The notes: a model not told the origin generated them from the letters alone. Counted from the stretch's first letter, positions 15,165 to 23,126 are shown. The stretch is DNA of 31,717 bases from Peptoniphilus_E sp964345555 (GCA_964345555.1 CAYFRD010000021.1:1-31717), one strand, 5' to 3'. Made by a program: numbers and translations.

Positions 15165-17054
15165 ATGTTACTTAGTATTAAAAATTTATCAAAATCCTAT
15201 ATCACACGAACCGTACTGGATGATATCAACATGATCGTTGAAGAAAGGGATAAAATAGGCCTGATCGGCAACAACGGTACAGGAAAAACCACACTGTTCA
15301 ATATAATCACCGACGAGATCTCAAAGGACAGCGGAGAAATTTTCATCAAAAAGGATCTCAAAATCGGTTACCTAAAACAACAATTGAACATTCACACAGA
15401 AAACACATTATATGAAGAATGCGAAAAAATATTTCAAAACCTCATAGAACTGGAAAAAATCTTGAGAGAATTGGAAATTAAAATATCCCTTGCCGACAAT
15501 CCTCAATTGGAGGAAGACATAGATCGCTACGGCAAACTTCAGGAGAAATTTACGGAACTTGAGGGATATTCCTATCCGTCAAAAATAAGAGGGGCTCTAA
15601 CAGGTCTTGGATTTGACAAAGATGATTTCAATAAGAAAGTCAACGAACTCTCAGGCGGACAGAAATCACGACTTGCCTTAGCCAAACTTCTATTGTCCGA
15701 GCCTGATTTAATGCTCCTTGACGAACCAACAAACCACTTGGACATAGCAGCCATATCATGGTTGGAAAAGTTTTTAAAGGAATATAGGGGTGCACAAATA
15801 ATAATATCCCATGACAGATACTTCCTTGACAATGTAGTCAATAAAATATCTCTCTTAGAAAACAAAAAACTCACCCACTTCAAAGGAAACTACAGTTTTT
15901 ATTTAAAAGAAAGAAAAAAACAGCTGGAAGTTTTAAAAAAACAGTACCTTGATCAGGAAAAAGAAATTAAAAGACAAAAAGAAATAATAAAAAGATACTT
16001 AAACATGGGTAGGGATAGATTTATCAGAGCGGGGAAATCACGTCAGAAACTCTTGGATAAAATGGAAAAAATAGATCCCCCCTCAGAAAAGAAAACCTAC
16101 AACATAAAATTCTTTCCCTGGTACGAATCCGGCAGAGATGTGTTGACCGTCAAAGATCTATCCAAAAGCTACGACGAAAATATCATTTTTGAAAATTTGA
16201 ATTTCAATGTATATAAAAAAGAAAAAGTCGGAATCATCGGTCCCAACGGTGTGGGAAAATCCACTCTGTTTAAAATACTCAATAACAAAATATCCAAAGA
16301 TAAAGGAAAAATCACCTTCGGCGCAAAAGTCTCCATATCCTACTTCGATCAGGAAATGGAATCTCTTGCAGGAGATAAGACCGTCATTGATGAAATTTGG
16401 GACGATTATCCAAAATTAAATCACTACGAAGTTCGATCCTACCTGGCAAAATTCCTATTCATCGGTGACGATATATTTAAAATCGTCGACGATCTTTCCG
16501 GCGGAGAAAAGGCACGACTTGCACTGCTGAAGATAATGCTCAAGGGATCCAACTTGCTGCTCCTTGACGAACCGACCAACCATTTGGATATAGACTCTAA
16601 ATCCGCCCTTGAAGATGCACTTTTAGACTACGAAGGAACAATTGTATCCATCAGCCACGACAGATACTTTTTAAACTCCCTGTGCGATAAAATCCTCGTG
16701 ATGAAACAAGACGGAATAGATGAGTATCTTGGCAATTACGACTACTATGTGGAAAAAACAAAGGTAAGCGAAGAAGTCCAAGAGGAATTCCTATCCAAAA
16801 CCGAAATTTACAACCAAAAAAAACAAACTAAAGAAGAGAGAAATCTCGACAGAGAGAAAAAGCGAAAAATACAGGAATTGGAAAATAAAATAAATCAGTT
16901 GGAAGAAGAAATAAACTCCATAGACGAAGAACTCACAAAAAATGAAATATACTCCGATATAGATTATGTGCACGAAATCTCCGAAAAAAGAAACCGTCTT
17001 AAAGATGAGTTAGATATGTTGTACTTGGACTGGTTTGAATATGAAAATAATTAA
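15165..17054 (+). CDS. ABC-F family ATPase (translation/ribosome-associated)
   Basis: 629 aa with two ABC domains in one chain and no membrane segments. Domain 1: Walker A GNNGTGKTT (35-43), signature LSGGQ (162-166), LLDEPTNHLD (184-193). Domain 2: GPNGVGKST (359-367), LSGGEKARL, DEPTNHLD (468-475). A basic linker (about 245-305) sits between them, and a charged coiled coil (about 540-625) closes the protein, as in Uup-type members. ABC-F proteins act on the ribosome, in elongation, quality control or antibiotic protection; the subtype cannot be fixed here. GAGGTG precedes the ATG. Confidence 0.93.
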   Translation: MLLSIKNLSKSYITRTVLDDINMIVEERDKIGLIGNNGTGKTTLFNIITDEISKDSGEIFIKKDLKIGYLKQQLNIHTENTLYEECEKIFQNLIELEKILRELEIKISLADNPQLEEDIDRYGKLQEKFTELEGYSYPSKIRGALTGLGFDKDDFNKKVNELSGGQKSRLALAKLLLSEPDLMLLDEPTNHLDIAAISWLEKFLKEYRGAQIIISHDRYFLDNVVNKISLLENKKLTHFKGNYSFYLKERKKQLEVLKKQYLDQEKEIKRQKEIIKRYLNMGRDRFIRAGKSRQKLLDKMEKIDPPSEKKTYNIKFFPWYESGRDVLTVKDLSKSYDENIIFENLNFNVYKKEKVGIIGPNGVGKSTLFKILNNKISKDKGKITFGAKVSISYFDQEMESLAGDKTVIDEIWDDYPKLNHYEVRSYLAKFLFIGDDIFKIVDDLSGGEKARLALLKIMLKGSNLLLLDEPTNHLDIDSKSALEDALLDYEGTIVSISHDRYFLNSLCDKILVMKQDGIDEYLGNYDYYVEKTKVSEEVQEEFLSKTEIYNQKKQTKEERNLDREKKRKIQELENKINQLEEEINSIDEELTKNEIYSDIDYVHEISEKRNRLKDELDMLYLDWFEYENN

Positions 17055-17060
17055 ATATAA

Positions 17061-17219
17061 AACCTTTGAATAAGTTGGTATTTTAAGCAAACAGTTAAGA
17101 ATTACACGCAAAGCAAACCGCTCGAAAATTTCACTGTCCGACGAAATGAATTTACAATTTTTAAGTGACAAGTAAGCTTAATTCTCAATCTGCAAAACTA
17201 ACTAATCAAAGGTTTTTTT
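17061..17219 (+). repeat. 159-nt nested inverted-repeat element downstream of the ABC-F gene
   Basis: Outer arms AACCTTTGA (17061-17069) and TCAAAGGTT (17206-17214) are followed by seven T residues. Inside, TTAAGAATTA (17095-17104) pairs with TAATTCTCAA (17179-17188, one mismatch), and TCACT (17131-17135) with AGTGA (17164-17168). It begins 7 nt after the ABC-F stop, so it could act as an elaborate terminator, be a small structured RNA, or be a mobile palindromic element. Parts recur in order at 31625-31646. Confidence 0.55.
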
Positions 17220-17510
17220 GCATTTATAAAAATTGTAATTAGATTGTACTTTTCTATATTAACAGAGTTATCCACATTATCAATAGCCTTGAATTACACA
17301 TTATCAATTGAAAATATTTATTCTTATCTTTCAAACAGCTATTTTTAGCCATTCCCATTTAAAAAATTATTCACATTGTAAAAACTGCGTATAACAGCAG
17401 TAAATAGCTTATCACCAAAGTTGTTCACATTATCCACATTTATTAACAAATTTTATGTGGACTATTTATATAAATCTGCCTTGAATTCTCAAATCAAAGA
17501 AAAACTATCG
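17220..17510. other. AT-rich intergenic DNA containing a DnaA-box cluster
   Basis: No gene is supported. The stretch is AT-rich and holds the DnaA-box-like 9-mers described at 17268-17438. Confidence 0.5.
17268..17438 (+). promoter_or_regulatory. Cluster of DnaA-box-like 9-mers
   Basis: TTATCCACA at 17268-17276 and 17430-17438, TTATTCACA at 17367-17375 and TTGTTCACA (one mismatch) at 17421-17429, the last two sites abutting end to end. All face the plus strand. TTATNCACA is the bacterial DnaA box. Gene orientation does not switch here and no dnaA/dnaN is in view, so a DnaA-titrating or regulatory cluster is at least as likely as an origin. Confidence 0.5.
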
Positions 17511-17640
17511 GTAGGGCGTGGGCGACCGCCCCTACGGATAATGGCTAATTCAAATATTTGGATATGGTTGGCGGACATGGGTGATGGTGATGTGAAAATG
17601 GATAATGCAAACGACCAAAGTAGGGGACGATGCCCACATC
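17511..17640. repeat. GC-rich palindromic (REP-like) repeat fragments
   Basis: GTAGGG ... CCCTAC (17511-17535) is an inverted repeat, GCGGACATGG (17571-17580) recurs exactly in the palindrome at 23101-23126, and GTAGGGGACGATGCCC (17620-17635) is a third variant. The high GC stands out sharply from the flanks. The overlapping ORF of 77 codons here shows no protein features. Confidence 0.55.
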
Positions 17641-17689
17641 TTATCGTATTATAATCTAAACTTCACATAAAATCTGAATACAAAAAATA

Positions 17690-17728
17690 AAAGGGTGGTA
17701 AGAGATTAAACAATCTCTCCGCCCTTTT
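17690..17728. terminator. Strong bidirectional hairpin
   Basis: AAAGGG-T-GG-TA-AGAGATT, loop AAAC, AATCTCT-CC-G-CCCTTTTT; a T tract follows on the plus strand and another (TTTTATTTTTT) on the minus. No gene ends close to it, so it may close a transcript running through the 17055-17690 gap. Confidence 0.7.
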
Positions 17729-17873
17729 TAATATCAAAACTTATAAAATAAACTTTCCCTCCAGATCAACCCTCCATGTCAAAACAAAAACCGTTATATA
17801 GTTGGAATAAATAGTTATATAATATATTTTATCTTACAATGCAACTATAAATCCAACAGAGAATATTTTCTAT

Positions 17874-17907
17874 AACAAAGACCCTGAGTTTCCTCAAGGT
17901 CTTTGTT
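17874..17907 (-). terminator. Terminator-like hairpin after the stalk lipoprotein gene
   Basis: AACAAAGACC and GGTCTTTGTT form a 10-bp stem with an inner TGAG/CTCA extension, 46 nt after the stop. The U tract on the minus strand is weak. Confidence 0.6.
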
Positions 17908-17952
17908 CATTCTGTTATTTATTTTTGTGAATATTTCTGTAGGACTATCCGC

Positions 17953-19449
17953 TCAGCCGATTATCCCCACAGACTTTGCCGGTTCTCCTTCTTCCACGGG
18001 TATGGGTGTTTCCAATTTCTTTTGAAGTTCTTCTTCGGTTATGTTAAAAATATCTATGAAGTAAAATCCTTCAATTTCATTATTGAATTTCACCTTGTAT
18101 CCGAAATTTTCCGATACAAATCTAAGCGGAACCATAGTTCTGTCGCCGATAATTTGAGCCGGCACATCAAGTGTTATCTTTTCATCGCCAACTATAGCTG
18201 TAGTGTTGTCGATTTCAAGAACCATGTTCTTATCGTTGTATTTTGCTCTTACTGTTCTGTTAGTTTCATCCCAAGTTATGTCTTCAGCACCCAATTGTTC
18301 AAATAATGCTCTAAAAGGTACTAAAGTTCTGTCTTCTACAATTACGGGTTGTTGGTCGGCAAATACCACTTCTTCCCCGTTATGTCTTACAACTATGAAA
18401 TTTTCAGGCATTTCAGATAGTCCCGGAATTAGTAGATTCATGTATTCATCCACTGTAAGTTGTTTTACTGATGTGGGCAGTACAACTTTTGCATTGTCAT
18501 TCTTAATTGTTTGAGATTTCATCTTCATGTCCATTGTCATGAATTCTTTAATGACAAGTTTAAGGTCTACATTTTCAAGCACTTTATCTTCGCCGAATTC
18601 TACTTCAGATTTAACCTTTGAGCCTGCAAGAGTAGCCTTTACTTCTTCAGCTCCACTCTTTAATTCTTCTATATTTATTTCCGGAACAGATTCAAAGTCT
18701 TTTTCTGATACTTTTATATCCATCTTGCCTAGAATTTCTACCATAAGTCCCTTGGTTTCAGCCCAGTTTGTAATTATTCCGCTGATGATCTTGATTCCGT
18801 CATCTGTAAGTTGATCTATAGTTGCTTCGTAGGTGAATTTATTTCCTTCAACTTTCATGTCGTTGGCAACTTGCACACCCTTTAGTGCAGTTTCAAAAAG
18901 TTTTGTAACATCTGCTTGAAGTTCTGCAGATTTCATATAGCTCATAGCTTTAGCTGAAATTTGATTAGCTCCTGCAACTCCCATTTCAAGCCCTGTGGGA
19001 AGATCTATGTATTCTTCTTCGATTTCATCAAAGGGAGTTTTTTCGCCCATTGCAAAGGATTTAAAAGCATCTTTGTTCATGATTATCTTACCGGTTTCAC
19101 CGTCTACATACATTTTCAAAGCTATTTCAGAGGGGAACTCCAGTCCTTCCACTTCTCCTGATTCCTTAAGCTTTTTGCTAAATTCGGAAAAATCATAAAC
19201 TATGTCCATTTGTACTTTTTCGCCTTGTTGCACACCTTTCAGTGTCATAGGCATGTTGAATTTGATTTTTTCTTCACTTTCAGGATCTTGCACTTCCACT
19301 TTCACCTCAGCTGAACCCGAAATATCAGAGCCTGCCCATTGTGAAACTTCTCCTGTCTTTGCGATGTAAGCCTTCATATTTGAAGTACATGCAGATAGCG
19401 TTAACATCATCGCCAAAGTCAACAGAAGCATTGTTAATTTTTTCTTCAT
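17953..19449 (-). CDS. Lipoprotein with C-terminal copper-amine-oxidase N-terminal (stalk) domain
   Basis: 498 aa. The lipoprotein signal peptide ends in the lipobox LSAC (Cys near 20), so it should be anchored on the outer face of the membrane. The middle is a long beta/alpha region of unknown function. The last third holds two stalk-type repeats: VIVEDRTLVPFRALFEQLGA and IIGDRTMVPLRFVSENFGYK, typical of PF07833 domains, thought to bind cell-wall or surface polymers. The ATG at 19449 has AGGAGG 9 nt upstream; a TTG two codons earlier is too close to it. Enzyme activity is not implied by the domain name. Confidence 0.85.
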   Translation of the reverse strand: MKKKLTMLLLTLAMMLTLSACTSNMKAYIAKTGEVSQWAGSDISGSAEVKVEVQDPESEEKIKFNMPMTLKGVQQGEKVQMDIVYDFSEFSKKLKESGEVEGLEFPSEIALKMYVDGETGKIIMNKDAFKSFAMGEKTPFDEIEEEYIDLPTGLEMGVAGANQISAKAMSYMKSAELQADVTKLFETALKGVQVANDMKVEGNKFTYEATIDQLTDDGIKIISGIITNWAETKGLMVEILGKMDIKVSEKDFESVPEINIEELKSGAEEVKATLAGSKVKSEVEFGEDKVLENVDLKLVIKEFMTMDMKMKSQTIKNDNAKVVLPTSVKQLTVDEYMNLLIPGLSEMPENFIVVRHNGEEVVFADQQPVIVEDRTLVPFRALFEQLGAEDITWDETNRTVRAKYNDKNMVLEIDNTTAIVGDEKITLDVPAQIIGDRTMVPLRFVSENFGYKVKFNNEIEGFYFIDIFNITEEELQKKLETPIPVEEGEPAKSVGIIG

Positions 19450-19481
19450 TATCAAATACCTCCTAAAATTTTTATATTTTT

Positions 19482-19510
19482 ATTATATCTTCTATAATTG
19501 TCATTTGCAA
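19482..19510 (-). promoter_or_regulatory. Promoter of the stalk lipoprotein gene
   Basis: TTGCAA, 17-nt spacer, TATAAT on the minus strand, about 33 nt upstream of the ATG. Confidence 0.7.
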
Positions 19511-19623
19511 ACAACAGCATAGAAATATAAAGTCTTACCCCTTTATTATCGCATATATTTATTCTTTTATTTATAAATTTTTCATGTTAATTATAAAGAA
19601 AATATTAAGATTATGACATATTG

Positions 19624-19643
19624 AAAAAATTATTGATAATAAT
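19624..19643 (-). terminator. Weak AT-only terminator after glycerate kinase
   Basis: ATTATT-ATC-AATAAT followed by TTTTT on the minus strand, 20 nt after the stop; thermodynamically weak. Confidence 0.4.
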
Positions 19644-19662
19644 CTATCGCAACATCACAAAT

Positions 19663-20814
19663 TTATTTATTGTATTCTCTGTATAAAACATAGTTTTTAA
19701 CAGCCATGTATGCCTGTGTTTCAATCAATTCTCCGGAGTGTTCCATTGCATGGTCCAATGTCATGGGCTCATTTACAATGTCCAATATCAAGTCAATGCC
19801 CTCATTAAGCAATTCCATAGATGATTTGTCCGCCGAACCAACTATTGCTATTACAGGCACGTTATATTTCTTTGCCAGTTTTGCAACCCCCATGGGTGCT
19901 TTTCCGAATTTTGATTGACTGTCAATTTTTCCTTCGCCTGTAAATACAATGTCTGAATTTTTTATTGACTTCTCAATTTTTATCAGTTCAAGGATTTTAT
20001 TAATTCCACTATGAGTTTGTGCATTTGTAAAGGCTCTTAAACTTGCACCTATTCCTCCTGCAGCTCCGCTTCCAGCATAATCCATGATTTCTTTATTAAA
20101 TATCTTTTCCAATAAAGTTCCGTAGTTATGCATCCACGAATCAATTTCCTTTAAATCTTCTCTTTTTATTCCCTTTTGCGGTCCGTAAACATATGTAGCT
20201 CCTTCAGGACCGCAAAGCGGATTTATAACATCAGATAGCAAATGTATTTTTACTTCCTTTAATCTATCATCCAGCTTATTAATTTTAATCTCTTTTAAAT
20301 CTTTCAGTCCGATAATTCCATCATCTATTTCATTTCCCTGCCCATCTAAAAATTCTGCACCCAGTGCTTTGGCGAGTCCGACACCTCCGTCATTTACCGC
20401 CGATCCGCCTAGACCTATGTATATTTCTTTGGAACCTGAATCCATTGCCTTTAAAATCATCTGTCCCAGTCCGAAACTGGTTGCAGCCATAGGGTTCAGA
20501 TTGTTTTTGTCCAACTTGTTCAATCCTAGGGGGGAGGCTGTTTCCAATATGGCTTTATCATCATCCAATAAACCCAGCTCCGCTTCCGTGCTATTCATAA
20601 ATACATCACAGACTTCAAATTTTTTAATTTCCCCTTTTAAAGCACTTGTAACTGCACTTACAGTTCCCTCGCCGCCATCCGCTATGGCAAATTTTTTTAT
20701 ATTGAATTCACAACCTGTTTTCAGAATGCCGGACTCAATATAATTTGCCACTTCCAATGAGGATAGAGAGCCCTTATATGAGTCTGAAGCTATGGTTATA
20801 TTGTATTTCTTCAT
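19663..20814 (-). CDS. Glycerate kinase
   Basis: 383 aa, the usual length of GarK/GlxK-type glycerate 2-kinases, which phosphorylate D-glycerate to 2-phosphoglycerate. Family signatures: ASDSYKGSLSSLEVA at the N-terminus, AIADGGEGTVSA, GLGGSAVNDGGVG and VFTGEGKIDSQS. The frame is open far upstream, but the ATG at 20814 is preceded by GGAGGT at proper spacing and the family begins exactly there; the upstream part runs back through a hairpin and into the preceding gene. It probably feeds glycerate into lower glycolysis; no transporter or dehydrogenase is adjacent. Confidence 0.93.
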   Translation of the reverse strand: MKKYNITIASDSYKGSLSSLEVANYIESGILKTGCEFNIKKFAIADGGEGTVSAVTSALKGEIKKFEVCDVFMNSTEAELGLLDDDKAILETASPLGLNKLDKNNLNPMAATSFGLGQMILKAMDSGSKEIYIGLGGSAVNDGGVGLAKALGAEFLDGQGNEIDDGIIGLKDLKEIKINKLDDRLKEVKIHLLSDVINPLCGPEGATYVYGPQKGIKREDLKEIDSWMHNYGTLLEKIFNKEIMDYAGSGAAGGIGASLRAFTNAQTHSGINKILELIKIEKSIKNSDIVFTGEGKIDSQSKFGKAPMGVAKLAKKYNVPVIAIVGSADKSSMELLNEGIDLILDIVNEPMTLDHAMEHSGELIETQAYMAVKNYVLYREYNK

Positions 20815-20863
20815 TTCAACCTCCATGTTTATCCGCCGATATTTGCAAATTATTAAAAATATA

Positions 20864-20890
20864 GAGCACTTTCCAATTCCGTTAGTGCTC
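20864..20890 (-). terminator. Hairpin between the second stalk gene and glycerate kinase
   Basis: GAGCACT and AGTGCTC arms with a 13-nt loop, then TATATTTTTAAT on the minus strand; likely terminator of the stalk-protein gene. Confidence 0.55.
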
Positions 20891-20932
20891 CATCTTTTAA
20901 AGAGAATTTTTGTTAAATTTGTTATTTCTGTA

Positions 20933-21886
20933 TTATCCTTCGTAAAAGTTTGCATATCTTTCCAGTTCAGCTTCTATTTCATCGAGGCTTGCAAGCAATC
21001 TATCTACATAATCTCCTGTGTATTGAGATAGATGTCCCGTGCTTTGCGATGTTTCATAGATGTAGACAAGTTCATTGGCATTCATTGAAGCATCCTCCAT
21101 CATTCTAAATAAATTGATGTAGTAATTGAAGTCAACTACAGTTTCAGGCTGCTTGCCGTCGGGTCTGTATACTTGCACTGTTATGGTTTTTTTCAATTCC
21201 CACAGTTTATTTTTGTACCCTGTATATTTTTCATAATCTAAATTTTTCAAATCTGCTTTGAATTTCAGCGATTCCTCTTTCAGTCCCTCTGTCAAATCTT
21301 CAACAAAAGATTTTAACTTTTGGTATTCCGCTCTGCGTTCTTCCTTAAATTGGTCTTCACTAAGTGCTTCTTTGTAGGATTTTTCAATATTTAAGATTAT
21401 ATTTTTATTTACGTAATCATAATCTACGAAAAAATCCAAAACTTTGGATAAATCCCTCAGCTTCACATAATTTCTGTCATCGATATTATAACCTTTTAAC
21501 TGACTGTCCTTGCCGTCAAAATTTATAAACACTTCTTTTTCCAATACTTTTTCAGGTGTTGCAGGCAGATTGAACATAATGGAATCATTCTTTGTATATC
21601 CTTCCACTTCGCCTCCTTTTTCTATGTATACCTTGTCTTCCTCTGCTAAATAATCAAGGCTTATATAAGACTTACCTCCATTCATTAAATTCCATTCAAT
21701 CGCCCTTAGAGAAAAATAATTTTCTCCATCTATATTGTATCCGAACAACCTGTCATCTGCATAATATTTCATTTCCGGCAGAATAACCATTTTTTGATCA
21801 CTTTTCACAACATTTTGCGCAAAAATACTTCCACTCATTAAAAATACCAATATTAGCGATAAACTCAACACTTTAAATCTTTTCAT
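20933..21886 (-). CDS. Secreted protein with copper-amine-oxidase-type stalk domain
   Basis: 317 aa. A signal peptide (MKRFKVLSLSLILVFLMSGS, then IFAQN) without a lipobox predicts export. Two related segments, YNIDGENYFSLRAIEWNL (about 49-66) and YNIDDRNYVKLRDLSKVL (about 137-154), are stalk-domain repeats. The C-terminal half is a charged helical region with no recognised domain. The ATG at 21886 is chosen because AAGGTGATT precedes it; the frame extends 9 codons further upstream through that site. It lies behind two tiny ORFs and a terminator, so expression is probably conditional. Confidence 0.8.
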   Translation of the reverse strand: MKRFKVLSLSLILVFLMSGSIFAQNVVKSDQKMVILPEMKYYADDRLFGYNIDGENYFSLRAIEWNLMNGGKSYISLDYLAEEDKVYIEKGGEVEGYTKNDSIMFNLPATPEKVLEKEVFINFDGKDSQLKGYNIDDRNYVKLRDLSKVLDFFVDYDYVNKNIILNIEKSYKEALSEDQFKEERRAEYQKLKSFVEDLTEGLKEESLKFKADLKNLDYEKYTGYKNKLWELKKTITVQVYRPDGKQPETVVDFNYYINLFRMMEDASMNANELVYIYETSQSTGHLSQYTGDYVDRLLASLDEIEAELERYANFYEG

Positions 21887-21911
21887 AATAATCACCTTCT
21901 GTTTAATTATC

Positions 21912-21942
21912 AAAAAAGACCAACTTAAAAGTTAGTCTTTTA
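21912..21942 (-). terminator. Terminator in the leader of the second stalk gene (possible attenuator)
   Basis: Minus strand AAAAGACTAACTT ... AAGTTGGTCTTTT pairs over 13 bp with one U-G, then further T residues. It ends about 25 nt before the ATG, leaving no room for a promoter downstream, so transcripts of the stalk gene must read through it. Confidence 0.7.
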
Positions 21943-21981
21943 AATTTATCATATTCAATTTTATTTTATCATAGTTTTTAT

Positions 21982-21990
21982 ATTATAACA
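21982..21990 (-). promoter_or_regulatory. Extended -10 promoter ahead of the leader terminator
   Basis: TG-T-TATAAT on the minus strand; weak -35. A start near 21975 would give a leader of about 90 nt containing the terminator. Confidence 0.5.
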
Positions 21991-22023
21991 CAAGAGTTTT
22001 TACCTTTAGCATTTAGCTACTTT

Positions 22024-22080
22024 TCAATTATCAGCTATGATATTTTCATTCCTCAAAAGGACAAAATCCTCACTTTTCAT
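22024..22080 (-). CDS. Tiny ORF 2 (18 aa) with strong ribosome binding site
   Basis: MKSEDFVLLRNENIIADN. GAAGGTGATTCCA directly precedes the ATG, nearly identical to the sites of tiny ORF 1 and of the stalk gene. Hydrophilic with no recognisable motif; it could be a leader peptide, a small protein or a decayed gene start. Confidence 0.4.
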   Translation of the reverse strand: MKSEDFVLLRNENIIADN

Positions 22081-22093
22081 TGGAATCACCTTC

Positions 22094-22129
22094 CTAGATA
22101 ACAATACTTCGACTCGATTCTATTTTCAT
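22094..22129 (-). CDS. Tiny ORF 1 (11 aa) with strong ribosome binding site
   Basis: MKIESSRSIVI, ending TAG, preceded by AGAGGTGATTCCC. It starts about 30 nt downstream of a good promoter and is followed 13 nt later by tiny ORF 2. No function is recognisable; the repeated ribosome binding sites suggest duplication of a gene start or a leader-peptide arrangement. Confidence 0.4.
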   Translation of the reverse strand: MKIESSRSIVI

Positions 22130-22157
22130 GGGAATCACCTCTGTTTTCTATATTAAT

Positions 22158-22187
22158 ATTCTACCCCGTTAATTACATATTAAACAA
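22158..22187 (-). promoter_or_regulatory. Promoter for the tiny ORFs
   Basis: TTGTTT, 18-nt spacer, TAGAAT on the minus strand; divergent from the promoter at 22191-22219. Confidence 0.55.
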
Positions 22188-22190
22188 TAT

Positions 22191-22219
22191 TTGTAAAATA
22201 TTTTAGTTAATATTATAAT
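22191..22219 (+). promoter_or_regulatory. Promoter of the small membrane-protein gene
   Basis: TTGTAA, 17-nt spacer, TATAAT, 20 nt before the ATG. Confidence 0.75.
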
Positions 22220-22239
22220 TATTAAAATAGGAGGGTGAA

Positions 22240-22956
22240 ATGAAAGGCGTAAATAAAAAACTTGCACTTATTTTTACTATATCGGCAATTGTTCCGATAT
22301 TTTTTCAAATTATTTTTAGAAATCAAAGTAACGTGGACAATGTGATCTTTTACATAGTTCTATGGGTGATGGTCAATTATTTGTTCTTGGGAACCGTCGT
22401 AGATATGTTCAAAAACTACTACATAATCTTCACATTAAAAGGCATAAAGATAAATGCACTTCCCTATGTCATAAACATATTTCTATACGTATTGTTCGTG
22501 GTTTTTGCCAACGGATACTTCGTACAACAACTCTACATTCCAGACAATGCAGTTCTCAATTCTCTGGTATCTGTGCAAGTATCACTGGTTATACTCTTCG
22601 GTTTTCTGATCAACTTGTACTTGGGAGCATTTCCACAATCTCAGGAAAAAGAAAACTCTTTAGTGTACACAATTTCAAAGAAAAATTCCTTTAAACACGG
22701 CAAAGACAAGTACGGAACAGTTGTGGGAAGCTTTGACGACGGCATGGTATTGGGCACGATGATTGTATTCTTTAACGATATCACCAGTATATATTCCAAC
22801 AAGAAAAAAGATGCTCTGACCATAAAAGCAAAGGGTGCTGTAAAAAATTTCTTGATCTCCGTAGAAACACAAAGGAGCAAAGATAAACTCATCTCCATAA
22901 TAAATGATGCTCTTGTCGAAAATAAATTGGACAATAAAAAAGTCAACATCTCATGA
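22240..22956 (+). CDS. Membrane protein of unknown function (four helices, soluble C-terminus)
   Basis: 238 aa. Four hydrophobic segments occupy about residues 7-25, 35-55, 75-95 and 105-128, followed by a soluble, lysine-rich domain of about 105 residues with alternating strands and helices (KYGTVVGSFDDGMVLGTMIV; NDALVENKLDNKKVNI). I do not recognise the family. GGAGGGTGAA precedes the ATG, with a near-consensus promoter upstream and a terminator downstream, so it is an expressed single-gene unit. The four-helix-plus-cytoplasmic-domain layout could suit a sensor or regulatory membrane protein, but no motif supports that. Confidence 0.75.
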   Translation: MKGVNKKLALIFTISAIVPIFFQIIFRNQSNVDNVIFYIVLWVMVNYLFLGTVVDMFKNYYIIFTLKGIKINALPYVINIFLYVLFVVFANGYFVQQLYIPDNAVLNSLVSVQVSLVILFGFLINLYLGAFPQSQEKENSLVYTISKKNSFKHGKDKYGTVVGSFDDGMVLGTMIVFFNDITSIYSNKKKDALTIKAKGAVKNFLISVETQRSKDKLISIINDALVENKLDNKKVNIS

Positions 22957-23010
22957 TGTTTAAAATTTTAAGAGATGATGACATTTAATTTTATAGTTAA
23001 AAACACCCTT

Positions 23011-23034
23011 ACCCCGGCGTAGTCGGGGTTTTTC
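23011..23034 (+). terminator. Terminator of the membrane-protein gene
   Basis: ACCCCG-GCGTAGT-CGGGGT hairpin followed by TTTT. Confidence 0.85.
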
Positions 23035-23100
23035 TAATGTGACCTAAATAATATGTATGACAGCCCTGCCTGACAAAATAAATTCAATATCGAATATATA

Positions 23101-23126
23101 TAGGGCGGACATGGATATCCGCCCTA
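23101..23126. repeat. GC-rich palindromic repeat
   Basis: TAGGGCGGA-CATGGATA-TCCGCCCTA, a perfect 9-bp inverted repeat. It shares GCGGACATGG with 17571-17580, so at least two copies of this repeat family are in the window. Stands out by GC content in an AT-rich gap. Confidence 0.7.

Noticed and set aside
17260..17450. Chromosomal origin of replication
   Set aside because: DnaA boxes are present, but gene orientation does not switch here and no dnaA, dnaN or recF lies in the window; kept only as a DnaA-box cluster.
17441..17450. Rex operator half-site TTAACAA
   Set aside because: The partner half TTGTTAA is missing at the required spacing.
17421..17654. 77-codon ORF on the plus strand in the 17-kb gap
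   Set aside because: It runs through DnaA-box and GC-rich repeat DNA, lacks a ribosome binding site and shows no protein-like pattern.
20815..20955. 47-codon N-terminal extension of glycerate kinase
   Set aside because: It would cross a terminator hairpin and overlap the previous gene; the ATG at 20814 has the ribosome binding site and matches the family start.
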